Source: Viscum album (Eukaryota; Streptophyta; Magnoliopsida; Santalales; Viscaceae). From it: DNA of 64,000 nucleotides. The DNA lies in NCBI GenBank assembly GCA_963277665.1, contig OY728145.1:953165033-953229032 (forward strand), in the 5' to 3' direction. Below the pieces are notes generated by a model. It saw only the letters and a program-made list of their open reading frames with translations. It was not told the DNA's origin and searched no databases. Below, piece by piece: positions 47,501-59,180 of this stretch. A program made the translations under genes and the position numbers. The first letter of the stretch is position 1, and every line of letters starts with the position of its first letter.

Positions 47501-50500
47501 CCATCAAAATTTAGGATTATTGACATAGTATTCACTTGCTACAACAACTATATTGGCCTTTTAACTGACTTTTGTTTCAAGGAAGCTAACTACTGTGAAA
47601 TCAAATGATATCAAGGTTAATGAGTCAATACCATCTATGGTGTCACTTATTCACAAATATAATCAACCATCCAAGTGTAATTAAAATAAGGAAATGTGGG
47701 ATTTATAATACCTTTTGGTTACCTATCAAAAAATTAGAATGTTATTTAGAAGTTGATTACTTAGACCCCATGAAAATATGTGGATTAAACCATCCAAATA
47801 ACATCTCATGATTTCATTTTTTGGTTATAGTGGGATTTATTTCATGACATCCATTTGAAATTAAAATAAGTGACTCTTTTCTAGGAGATAACAAGCATGA
47901 TCAACTCTTATATTTGAACTAAAGAGTACATTGCCCATATTTATACAACCAAGAAAATCTTTTATAATTATTTCATAGATCATTCTAGACTTTCTATGAG
48001 ATGAAATGGTAATGTTGAAGAGTAGAGAATAATATGATAAAGGATCCATCAAGATTTTATGTGGCTTATCCAAGAGATATAGGATCTCAAATAGTAACTA
48101 GATCATATAGAGTGAGCTATTGATGAAGTGTAATAGTTGGTGGAGGAGACTAAAAAGGAAAGGTTTGGAGTGACTAAGAGGGAGTAGGCACTATGGGTTG
48201 ATGCTTTTTCTGAATCTACAACCTTGTATAAGCTTCACCGATTTATAGGAAATTTCAACCAGGAACTGCATCAAACAAGTTTATCTACCAAACATTCTCT
48301 ATAATCCCAATTTCATACACACATGGAGAGGCTCCAAGTCATGTACATTACATTGTTTGTCACATTTAATAAATAAATGAACACATATTTTTTCTTCAAA
48401 CGTGTATCCTTTTTCATTGCTTTTCTTGCCAATAACATATAATTTTTCATGTTCTTTGAAAGATAATCCCTCATACGACATTAATGGTTTGATCACGAAA
48501 GAAAAACCTAAATCATAACAAGGATAAAAAAGGAATATCACTTGGTTGACAGATAATGAAATTATCTAATTATTTCATGATCTACTAGACTTAGTTAGTA
48601 TAGTTTTGATGGTTACTAAGACATCATGAAAAAAATGATGTTTGTATTTTCTAGTTTTCATCACCCTAATTTTTTACTAAATATAATGTGATGGGATATT
48701 ACTTGGTGATATATGAAAAGGTGATTAGGTAAAATTGATCATATTCAAACAATGTATTCCTTAGGACATTGGCCTTCTATTTCAAATTATCTTGGAGGTT
48801 TATGAATATTAAGACATCCCCAAACACAGATCATGCTTTGTGAAAGGAAACATCCTCAATAAGAATGAATCATTTCATGTGAAAATTTCTAAATATTGTT
48901 TACTAAGATTTTCCTCATAAGGGTTTGAAAAATATGTAGTTTTGGGATGGATTAAATGCACATAGATAAAAAAAATTTGTGTGGAAGGGTAATTTTCCAT
49001 CAAATTCTAGCTCAAAAGAGGCATGAAACCTATTAGACCCTCCTATATAGATCTTGATAATGTTTATGTTAGTAGAATAGTTTTTTTGTGTTCAAGCCAG
49101 TATATAAGATATGGGTGTCACTATGTATACTGTAAAAGTGAGAAGTGGTCGATATTTTTTTCGTGTATGAAAAATTCATATGTAGGTTTGACCCATATAC
49201 TAGAAAAGGTGTAACATTTTATATGTTTCAAATGGACATGGAATTTAAGAATCATACATAACTATGTATCATGTAATAAAATCAGTTAATCTATATATAT
49301 TTCATATAAATAATGTAGTTTACTATCTTAAAACTAGGATATCAATAATACAGTTTGACATCATTTTGTATGGACGACCTATTGAATTATAGTTTTAGGT
49401 CATACTTCATGGAAAACATGTCTTAGAAATGATGAGTAATAAAATTCTAGTTATGATGGGATGTTTTATATTCCTTCTACATAATGGGTAAGTAAAATAT
49501 AAACCATGATTCAGGGGGTTCATAGACCCAGCTAAATTATATTGGGAGAATCCCTTAAGGCCTATGAAGATAAAAGATGCATCTCTTAATGATGAATTCT
49601 TCATTAGTAGATTGGACTATTTCTGGGTGTCTTATATAAATAAAATAGTGGAAAACAATGCATAGACAAAAAAAGGTTCCACTAGGACACTGGCCCTCGA
49701 TGTTTGATGGCCAAGAAATTATTTTTCATTCGAAAATTTCTCCAGACAATGAAAATGTTAAATGGATGAAATGTGTTTGAGTACTTTGGAATCATCATGT
49801 CTAAGATTGGACATGGAGTTTGAAGTTATCTATTTAGATTTTCCAAACCGTTATTACTGATGTTCTTGTTTCATTGATATCCCATTGAATGATATACCAA
49901 AATTAAAATAACATGTATAGATATTTATTTTATGCATTATAAGAAGATTTTTTTTCTTTTATTCGATCTATGGGACATAGACATGAGATCTTGGATTCAC
50001 TATATATATTATCAATCCATGAATCAGGACACAATATGTTTTTGAGGTACCATGTTTCTTAAAACCATGTATTAATGACATTATCCAATCAGTTTAACAT
50101 CATTTGGTATCAAAATAATATCCCTAACATGAAGTGGAAATATGGTTGTTGGAAAAAAGATTAATGATCCAGGTATAACTATGTATCATGTTATTTGTAT
50201 GAATAAATCCACGTGTAGTTATCCAAAATGTCCTCAACCCTGATGATTAATTTCATTTGGTAAGGAAATATGGTTCTCTTTTTATTGTTGGAATATAATG
50301 AACACAGTAATACAAGTGTGAAATTATATGCCTTGATTATGTAGGAAATCCTATACTGAATCTATTAGTCCCATGTTAGTAATGATCTGGGTGAGAAACA
50401 AGGGGTGTTAATGGTTTTTACCCCCAAAAAGAGATAATGGATATGGAATTTTTATTTTGTGGTGTCTGAACTATGATGTAAGAGCCATGGGTTTATACGA

Positions 50501-51250
50501 ATATTATTAAAATGGAAACCAAGATGTACAAATTTCTATAATTTTTTCCATGGACATGTATGGACTATATATAGGGAGGGTTTTTTCCTCGTTGTATTGA
50601 TTGTTGTGGTTGTACATGGGATTGATGATCTTAGAATCATATAGGGGGAATATCATCTTTGTTTCTCACAAATATAGGTTCGGTGTAGTGAACCGTCAGT
50701 GAGATGATGGATTTCGTTGCATTTTAACACAATGTTATAAAGATGATGATGATACATAGTTTAAATTAATAAAATGAATACAATGGTGTCCTTTAGTTTA
50801 TAGTTTTCTAACATGATAATGTGTCATGTTGTTAAGGGAGAGAGGATTTAGTGGGGTTAAATTAATCAATATCCAAATATGAACAGAGGCCTTGTGGCCA
50901 ACTGATGGTTTAAATTAACTTATGAATTGGTTAGAAATTTGTGGAAGGGCCTAGTGAAATAATTTTAGGAACACCTATGTATCTTATAATGTTAGGAATC
51001 AAGACAAACATTGTTCTTGTATATGTTATTGAATATAAATGATTTTGTCAGATATGTACTCTATAGTTAGAAAACATTGGTGTTGTATAGATTAAAATAG
51101 TAATAAATGTTAGTTGGTGAAATGTAGTTTATTGTTTTATGTCATGAAAAAAAATTCATTCTTTTTTTGGTTATTCTGAAAATACCAACTATAAAGCTTA
51201 ACACCATGCAGATGTGATGACATACCAAGTAGTTTAGCTTTATCCAATCT
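44582..51250. other. Unassigned region between element B and the Tat/Ogre integrase
   Basis: No protein domain is recognised on either strand. It directly follows the 3' end of the minus-strand Tat/Ogre pol, so it may hold that element's long 3' untranslated region and LTR, which in the Ogre lineage can be several kb and contain tandem repeats. Some words recur about 0.92 kb apart (48770 and 49685; 49237 and 50163). A stretch at 46630-46653 resembles the Tat/Athila primer-site region on the plus strand. Open frames at 45287-45837, 47605-47811, 48299-48541 and 49023-49214 match nothing I know. Confidence 0.4.
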
Positions 51251-52043
51251 AGATGAAGGCTATGTGATTACATGAAATACTTCTACATAAACCTTTTATT
51301 GGTGGGGGTGATGTTAAACATTCACCCATCCAGATCCAAGAATATGATCTATTATAGTATAGTTTGTGTATGTAATATAGTCCCTCCAACTTTTATCCAT
51401 CTTTAGAGGAATCTGTCTGAGTTTCAACATTGTACTTTGGACTAACACCATGCATCCTTTGATGAAAGATCAGTGGTTATATTTTTGGTTTAAGGGTCAT
51501 GAAATTAGGTTTTTATGGAGAGTCAAGGGATTCAAAGTATGAACTCCCTTCTTATCTAGCCATTCCATTTCATCCATTAATTTCTACAATTTTTTAAGCA
51601 TTTAAAATTAATCAGATATGGAAATACGGAGTGAGGTAAATTGAACATTGATGTGGACGAACACCTCTGTCATGTAAATTAATGAGTATGGGGTTTCTGG
51701 TTCATAGGTTTTGTTTATAGTCTAGTAATACAACTTGTAATTTAGGATCACTTCTAGATGAGACCTTTTATCCTAGTATACTTTATTTTTTTCATTTTTA
51801 TATGGTGTTGTTAAATGTCTTTATATATTCATTATCTAATACAAGAAATTGATACAAATTATAGAAATTGATTTTATACTTCGGATATAGCTTATCCAAT
51901 TCAAAATTATAGAAATTGTATCCATTTTAAATCAAAATTTCTTTAAGGACAACAAATATTGTGATGATGTTTGCTATCATGAAGCTGTTGATATTATTTT
52001 CCCTATCATCTTTGAGTTGTGTTGCTTCAGTTGACTATGACAT
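51250..52043 (-). pseudogene. Tat/Ogre-type integrase, C-terminal half
   Basis: The minus strand from 52043 reads STEATQLKDDRENNINSFM, then ANIITIFVVLKEIL, NGYNFYNFELDKLYPKYKINF, LDNEYIKTFNNTI and further on SILINLHDRG-like remnants of the GETPFxLxYG region. These follow the order of Tat/Ogre integrases: IIxRFGVPxxIIxDNGxxF, L-C-x-x-Y-x-I, A-S-N-K-T-I. The second catalytic Asp (DNG) is lost (NGYNF retained without it), and the catalytic Glu region reads LDNEYIKTFNN. Many stops. It continues the integrase half at 55682-56100, interrupted by solo LTR C. The lower boundary is approximate. Confidence 0.75.
52039..52043 (+). repeat. Left target-site duplication of solo LTR C (GACAT)
   Basis: Directly before the LTR start TGTAAAATCCC. 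The partner at 55677-55681 is GACCT, 4 of 5 identical. Confidence 0.65.
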
Positions 52044-53529
52044 TGTAAAATCCCACATAAATATAGAATAATACATTTTCATATTTATTAATATTTTTTA
52101 ATTAAATACTAATTTTACATTAAATGTGATTCTATGTTCGATGTCCTACCCAATACAAAACAACAAGTTTCTTTGAAATCTTACGTCGCACACACCGTTG
52201 AGTTATACTGAATAATAAAAATATAATATTATTATTTTATATAATAATTAATGTCTAGCTGTTGTAATGAAGGGAATGAATAAAACTAACTAAAATATTA
52301 CTATACATGTTTGTTAAATGCTTTTACATTTATCTAATAAAGGATAGAGACTTAAAATGTGAATGAATACAATTTTAAGAACAAATAGTCTAATATTCTT
52401 TAATTGGTCGATTTACCACCTTTTGATGGAGAACCCTTTTTAAATCTAGTTTTTTCACTTTTATATGTTCTTTTTTACAATATAATATTCTTATTTAGTA
52501 TTAGGACATCACAACATACTTTGGAGGAAATACTTGTATTTTACTGATAATGATCATTTATTAATGAATAGTGAAAAATATTTTATTTTAATTCAAAATT
52601 TTATTTTAATCTAATTTCATTATTTGGTTATATTAACCTTTAAATTTGACTTTAATATGTAATTATATTATATTTTTAAAATTTAATATAATTTTGGTAA
52701 TTTAATGTAATTACACTTTGAAATTAGACAAAAACAAGTGTCAATATTTTAATTGTTATTATTTAAAAAAAAACACTTTTTGTTTTGACATTGGGAATTA
52801 ATTTGAAATTAATTTAGGCCACTTTTGAGTTTTTAATTTTGTATTATTAATTCCATTTTTGGAATTAGAAAGTCTAAATTGTGTAACTATGCAACTTTTA
52901 TTTTTAGACATTATGAATATTTATTTCAGTAAATATTTTATTTACCATGCCTAAAGGGTAAATCTTTTAAATAAGGGTAATCAAATATTATAATAATTAT
53001 ATAAAATTATCCAAAAATGTGTCCTCATATTGTTAGTTAATAACTGTCTGACAATGGGAATCCCTGGGTTGATTTTGAGACCACATAGAGCCACTTGGGA
53101 GTTATAAGGGCGCTTTATATTAATTAATTTAAAGTAATGTCAAAAATGACATAAACATATATCTTTTAGTAAATAATTTTTTACATAGGGTTATATAAGT
53201 TATCCATTTGACTATAAATATTGTTTTGAAATATAAAATGATTTCCGACATTATGAATTTTTTTTGTAATTTTTTGACATCATATAAATAAAATTATTTA
53301 TGACACAATAATGATGAAATGTTTACCTCATTAATGAATGATTTAAATAAATAAGATTATAGAAATTATCACAATATCCAAAACCTACACAATTCTTATT
53401 GGAAGATTTTATTTCAAACAAGAGTCATCTTATCTTCGTCATTAATGATTTTTGGACCTTTATAAAATGAAAATCATTATATAATAAAATAATATTTTCA
53501 AACATTCTTAAATAGCCCCTCTTATCCCT

Positions 53530-53536
53530 TATAAAA
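53530..53536 (+). promoter_or_regulatory. TATA box of solo LTR C
   Basis: TATAAAA in CCCTTATAAAAGGACACC, 1486 bp into the LTR and 741 bp before the CGTACG-type motif. A C-rich, CA-starting stretch follows about 40 bp downstream and could hold the transcription start. Confidence 0.55.
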
Positions 53537-54270
53537 GGACACCACTTATAACTCATTCCTCATACATTTCAAGCCCCTTGGTTCATCAAAACACGACCGA
53601 ATTAATCTTCATACATTCCTCTATTCCATCTAGAAGCCTTAACTTAGTCATAAGGCACTTCAAGTAAACCTTTTGTTTCAAACCAAAGGGAGATACCGGA
53701 TTTAAAGGTAATGTATTCTCTTAAGTTAATTTCTATTATTTTACTTCTCCAACCCCCTAAACCCTTTTTATTCATTTATTTTATATAAAAACTAGTATCA
53801 TAAATATACAATGTTGTTTTTATAAGTATTATCAAAACTACACTACCAAACACCTCCATCTAATGGGAAATGAATATACTGTTTATGTGGACATCGAACT
53901 ACTACCTCACGAAACGATGATTGTTCAAATATCTCCAACCACCCATCATGGTGTCCATTATAAAAGAAATGTATTTATAAATGACATATATTATGTTTTT
54001 TTCATTATGATCTGGTATTTTTCATTTTTTTCATACCTTTATGGTTTCTATAATGGGTAAATACGATAATTTCATTTGGGAAAGTGTGGACTACCACCAC
54101 CTCAAAGTTACATGACTCGTTCATACCATACATGGAATGTATAAAGGATGGTTTTAGTGAAAATACATAATGTATATAAAATATGATATTATACTATAAT
54201 AACAATATATTTATATTCCATTTGGTTTTCATTCCTTTTAAAATGAAAAAAATGAAATGGAAGAAGCATT

Positions 54271-54310
54271 CATGTATACGTACAGCTTACCATCTCCATG
54301 AACGGTGCAT
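54271..54310 (+). repeat. CGTACGTACG-type LTR motif in solo LTR C
   Basis: Reads CATGTATACGTACAGC then TTACCATCTCCATGAACGG, close to the reverse complement of the B copies and to 7301-7337 in A. Confidence 0.6.
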
Positions 54311-55676
54311 TTAATTTTCAAATATCCAAATTATATGGACTGGGATAAGTACATATATAATTGATATATATGATATATTTGATATATAAATCATGAATAT
54401 CTTTAGGTAGATAATGGAATTTTTACCACATTGACAGATTGTATATGCAAGTTGTTCATATTTTACTCAAGTACCAAATATCGACAAAATGACCAACTAT
54501 TAACGTAAATGATTACATAATGTTAATAAAATGGTAATAATTGATATTAAATGAATAATAAACTAGAAAAATGTTCTTAAAAAATTATACATTATCTTTA
54601 GATTATTATTCAAGAGACTTAAAAATGAACGGGTCAAATCGGACTTGAGGTAAGGGACTACGTCTCAATCTCTTTTCATTGTGGAATTTTTTTATACACG
54701 ACATTTATTTATATGCTGTATAAACACCTTTTAATTTTCATTTCATTCAATGGGAATATTTTTCTACAAGTTGGTTTACTAATTGAAAAAAATATGCGTC
54801 TTTTAATGCAAGTGGTGACAATGACCTTTTTCACCGCCGTGAGTATTATTTGATCTATGGCTTCCACAACAAGTCATAATGTATTTAAAAATAAAATAAG
54901 AACCATATACTCATTTATGTATTTTTGGTATTGAAATGGTTTTGATAATGGATTTGTTATGTAAATGTATTTAAATAATGTGGAAATGTTATCTTTCATT
55001 TATGTTTGTTTTATGTGTTATGAATATGTTAGGATTCTTTGGCATTGTTTACATATACGACTGGTTCTGTGATAAACCTATTGTGGGTGAGTCTGAGATA
55101 TCTCTCCAATGAATTGGGTAACATAATGGAGGTAAATGGAATTGTTTCTTAAAAGAGATTTGAGGAATATACTATGATGGGAATTCCAAATGTAACACCA
55201 TATGTAGCTTTGAAAGCTACTATGTAAGTATGTTATGGACACCACAAGATACCTTTTTTATTTATGATTTCTATGTGTTATTCCTAAATCACTTGATTTA
55301 ATAAGGTATGATCTTATTCAAGGTATGTATTTATGAACTAATGTTATATTTCTTTATTTCATAATACTTATAGATATTTTTATGTTCATCCCATGTTATG
55401 AAATGTATTTTACCAGACTTAAAGATGAATTCGGTCAAAGATGGGATCATGGAAAAGTATTGTTGTCTAAAAATTGGAACTAGATATGATTTTTTTTCAA
55501 CTGTTTTTATTTTATGAAAAAATTGAAAATGATTATAAGTTTCTACATTGTAATTTTCAAGATGTAATGTAATAGTTGTTGCCTAATTCTCTAAAACTCT
55601 AATCTAGATAAAGTCCTCACCAATAATTGTTCATTTAATTCATGATAATGTAAAGTTTTAAGGCTGGGTCCTTATA

Positions 55677-55681
55677 GACCT
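55677..55681 (+). repeat. Right target-site duplication of solo LTR C (GACCT)
   Basis: Directly after the LTR end TTATA. It differs from GACAT on the left by one base. Confidence 0.6.
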
Positions 55682-56100
55682 GTAGTCTGTTTTAGTAATA
55701 ATATGCATGTACTATTTTTTCATCGCTAGTGTATATGGACCCACTACATCCATTCCCCATTCATAAAATTTTACAGAGTATTTGTATATATGTAGTAACT
55801 TTGGGGGTTGTTGAATAATGTTTTTGTGAACCTATAATTAGTTGAACATTTTAGAAAATTGTGTTCATTCTATGCATCATAGTGGTATAGTAGTACCCAA
55901 GCCTTTGGATTTTATGGGATGCATTGAATCATGATTTTAGGGAGCTACGTGCTCTTTCATGAATTTCAATCATGATATAAGCAGCCTCTTCATCGTCAAT
56001 GAAATAGATATGGACCCCATTAATTCACTTCTTATAGAGTAATTTTTTAGGATTCATGTCATTGTATAGAACAATGATAATTACCCATATTCAAATTTGA
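55682..56100 (-). pseudogene. Tat/Ogre-type integrase, N-terminal half
   Basis: The minus strand near 56030-55850 reads VHIYFIDDEEAAYIMIEIHE, then SHKIQRLGYYYTTM, the zinc-binding segment of Tat/Ogre integrases (family: E-E-x-x-x-I-M-x-E-I-H-x-G, then H-K-I-x-R-x-G-Y-Y-W-P-T-M). The second histidine region and the cysteines are degraded. FYEWGMDVVGPYTLAMKK at about 55775-55720 carries the first catalytic Asp of the core, followed by IITKTDY, where the domain is cut by solo LTR C. The G-M-D-x-V-G-P motif is typical of the Tat/Ogre and Athila group. Confidence 0.8.
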
Positions 56101-56229
56101 TCTTTCATAAATCTGTTGGGTGGGATCTCTCCATTTTGAATATAGTCTATAATGGGTGTCACCCAACTGGTGGTAGGACAATATGATTCGATGATGGGAA
56201 TAACATCATTGATCTCTTCCATGTTGTAT

Positions 56230-56640
56230 GAACAGTAATGTGAGACCATCTAATGGCGTAATCTTTATAACTATTTCATCCTTATCAGGATCATCAATGT
56301 TGTGTCTTCATTTACCAGTGCATCGGTCAGTGAATTATTGGACTTTGGGATGTGAGGTAAGATAATATCACAATGTAATTGTACTATTAGTCCCCTTACA
56401 TGACTTTTTAGGGTGATTATCTCTTCCATGCTTTGTATTAACCTCGTTGACATTCTTGATAACCAATTATGACTCGCCTTTTGTATTCATGTGATTCACC
56501 TTGACCATAAGTGAAATATATTTCCCTACAATGAGAGTCTAATACTACTATTCATTATTTGTGAACATTTATGGAAATTGGAAGGTTTATGGTATTGATG
56601 TCTTTGTTAAGGAAATGATAATGACATTAAACCTCACATT
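56230..56640 (-). pseudogene. Tat/Ogre second (archaeal-type) RNase H domain, broken
   Basis: Translation gives FTNNE followed by a stop and LIVG near 56560-56530 (family CTNNxAEYEA), then MNTKGESxLVIKNVNEVNT near 56490-56430 (family GDSxLVINQI), and at 56453-56271 IQSMEEIITLKSHVRGL with LPHIPKSNNSLTDAL (family H-x-P-R-x-x-N-x-x-A-D-A-L-A). Tat/Ogre elements carry this extra RNase H between RT-RNase H and integrase, which supports the lineage call. The catalytic Asp of GDS is Glu and several stops are present. Confidence 0.75.
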
Positions 56641-56799
56641 AATGAGCTTGGGTTCTTCCATCCTCTTCTATGTCTGGATTCTAGATGCACTGTATATATG
56701 CATTTACCACATCAGGGACCATCTTGAATATAAATAACACATTCATAAGGTAATTTAGTGTCTAATGATTTCATTTCTATTTTTGTACTTTTTTAAGAA

Positions 56800-58000
56800 A
56801 TTCTAGGAATTATAATCATGTCATTGGTTTTTGAGTGACAAAATGAATGTCAAACAGTTGTTGGATGACAACACACCATAACAGATGTATGATCAACATC
56901 AATTGGTTGAGAATGTATTTTAGTGGTTAGCTACGGGATACCTAATAGACCTCATTATTTTTCTGGTAGTACCATAAGTCTGTGACTATAAATATTATTT
57001 CCTGAGATCTCTTATCGATGTCGTAATAATTATACTTATCATTTAGCATGGTTCAGATACTGTAATAAAGTGTGTTTTCACTACCAGTTTCATTCATTTT
57101 CAATAGGAAGGTACCAAATTATCTCACAATGGATGACACCAAAAATGATAGGTCTTCCTTCAACGCAAGGAAATAGATCTGGTTAGATCGAGGGATACAT
57201 TGTGAGGCTTCCAAATCCATCATGGCTATCATTATTCCATTAGTATGTAACACATTTCTCTTCAAATAGATGAAGGGAATACTTTTTCATACAAGTTTGG
57301 ATATAAATTTATAGATGTATCTTTGGTTTTCTTAAAGTATTCTCAACTCTATGAGGTTTTTAGAAGGCTATATATTAAGGATATAATTTTTATTCCTAGA
57401 GCTGACATCAATTACATTATTGTGTATGAAGAATCTTTGAAATATTCTTGAGGGTCTACTTAAATCGTATTCTATGGGGTTTATTTTTAGTCTGTAATGT
57501 CACAAACTGTTGATATACTCTTCAATATGAAATAGGTGTTCATAAATATATCATTTCCTAACAACGAGATCATCATAAATGGATTCTAAAAACATTATGA
57601 TGAAGGTCTTGATGATTTCATACTTGGCATGCTATAATGTAGTACCAAACTTCTTCATACTAAAGTGAATTACACAATTAGAAAAAAAAATCTAACAAAC
57701 CCCAAAAATTATGGCTTATAAATCATCCAATGGAATTCATATTTAAATTTATCTCGAATTGAAAATCATAAAATAGAGTTCCTAATATCCTATTATTGAA
57801 TCAATTATTTTCCCTTTGATCGGTAATGGAATGAAATCAAATTAAAATTTCCAATTTATATGATTGAAATTGATACAGGATATTATTTTCCAATTCTTCT
57901 TCATTAAAATGTATATATTATCCATCAATTTTTGATATCAGACATCCTAAATGCATTTGATTTTTTTAAATGTTCTTTTTTTCTTCAATATTTATAGCAC
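56800..58000 (-). pseudogene. Tat/Ogre-type reverse transcriptase and RNase H, broken
   Basis: RT is best read at 57660-57480: MKKFGTTL, YEIIKTFIIMFLESIYDDLVV (catalytic Asp pair at 57574-57569; family YVDDMIV), YIYEHLFHIEEYINSL and HYRLKINPIEY (family H-L-x-x-L-x-x-x-F-x-R-L-R-x-Y-x-L-R-L-N-P). Upstream boxes at 57980-57700 are only faintly visible. The first RNase H follows: VEGRPIIFGV near 57165, GTFLLKMNETGSENTLYYSI and NYYDIDKRS near 57110-57010 (family E-x-A-I-Y-Y-L-S-K). DIHFVTQK near 56880 marks its end. Stops throughout. Confidence 0.75.
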
Positions 58001-58889
58001 GATTTCATTATAGTCTTCTGGCTTCCTACACATATCGCTAGTCGTCCTATAAAAATATTAGGTTGTGAGTGTCCACCTTTGGTTAGAGGCCCAAAATATT
58101 TACATAGTTTGAGGGGAAAACAGAATAATTTCATTGATTAAATGAGGTATATACCTATTGTACTTCATGAGATGTGGTTGGACATATCAAAGTGGATCAT
58201 GTTCCATCTTCTATAGCCAAATTTATTTCATTGAGTTCATTGATGGTGGGATAGATGGAATCCTAAAATAATAGTGGGGAGTCCCGGAGGACCTACACAT
58301 CTTCTTCTACCTCTAATAATTATTATTCCTATTTTCCCATTTGGGGTCAATGTTATAGTGCCACCTCTAATGAATTAAAAGGGGTCTCACTATTAGTTTG
58401 TTCAAAAGATAAATTTTCATCCTCTAACATATATTAATGTCTATGATACACTTGAAAATCGTGAGGGGATAGAGTAAGGGATGAATAATGATTGTAGAAA
58501 TCCTTTTTGGGTGATGTGGGAAGATCTAATGAATCAGCGAGTGAGGAAGGGATTTATAAGATCTCTAGGGATGCAATGAAGGAATTTTGACCTAATCATT
58601 CACCACTATCTCTGAGTCAGAAAACTTTTATAAACTCTTGGAATTATTATTCATGAACAAAATCATGAGTACCATTAAATTGGAATTTGAATTTGGACTC
58701 ACATATTAAATTTTATTGATGGGTAACATATATTTTTCACCGTGTTGTTTGAAGTAGTTAACCTGTATCATTTCTAGACTATTTTGTGAGGTTACCCAAG
58801 AAACCCCTTAATCAGGGGATGTTTTCCTTCCCTCTAATAGAGTATTTCACTGATAAAATGTGTCTTGTATTATTTAGATAGTGACTTAT
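58001..58889 (-). other. Linker between Tat/Ogre protease and RT, decayed
   Basis: Expected place of the protease-RT linker and the first RT boxes. Only scattered similarity is visible, with no continuous frame on the minus strand. No other feature is seen. Confidence 0.45.
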
Positions 58890-59180
58890 CATTTTGTAAA
58901 TTTTCTTATTTTCCCATTACTGTAGTATTTGAGGAATCTATGGTATAGTGAAGGGAATTTTACAATTTTATGAAACCAGGTCCATCCTAGAAAGATATTG
59001 ATTTCCATATTATACCAAACAACCAAAAATTATGAGTGATCTATGAGGTATCCATATTTTTCTTTGATCATGATTTGTCCCATTACATTGGTAGCTTTTT
59101 CCATAGCCATGTTCATTTATAGTGAAATGTGCTAGGTCAACATCTCTATATCCCACCTAGTGAAGAGTATTACTTTAATG
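58890..59180 (-). pseudogene. Tat/Ogre-type protease, C-terminal end
   Basis: The minus strand at 58993-58895 reads FLGWTWFHKIVKFPSLYHRF then LKYYSNGKIRKF. This corresponds to the conserved end of Tat/Ogre proteases, L-L-G-R-P-W-I-H-x-x-x-A-V-P-S-x-L-H-Q-x-L-K-F, with a following G-K-I/L. The active-site D-x-G-S-A part upstream, toward 59300 and beyond, cannot be identified. It lies about 0.9 kb before the RT on the same strand, the right order for pro-pol. Confidence 0.6.

Larger units (their letters stand above)
52044..55676 (+). mobile_element. Solo LTR C (same family as element A), inserted in the Tat/Ogre integrase
   Basis: A single 3633-bp LTR with no partner and no internal region, lying exactly between two halves of one integrase. 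It starts TGTAAAATCCCACA (worn TGTAACACCCC) and ends TGGGTCCTTATA, close to the element A LTR end TGGGTTGGTTATA. It shares the TATA box, the CTACCACCTCACGAAA, GTGTGGACTACC and CGTACG-type landmarks with A in the same order. Relative to A it lacks about 1.4 kb near 54750-55050, including the tandem repeat. Solo LTRs arise by recombination between the two LTRs of a full element. Confidence 0.8.
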
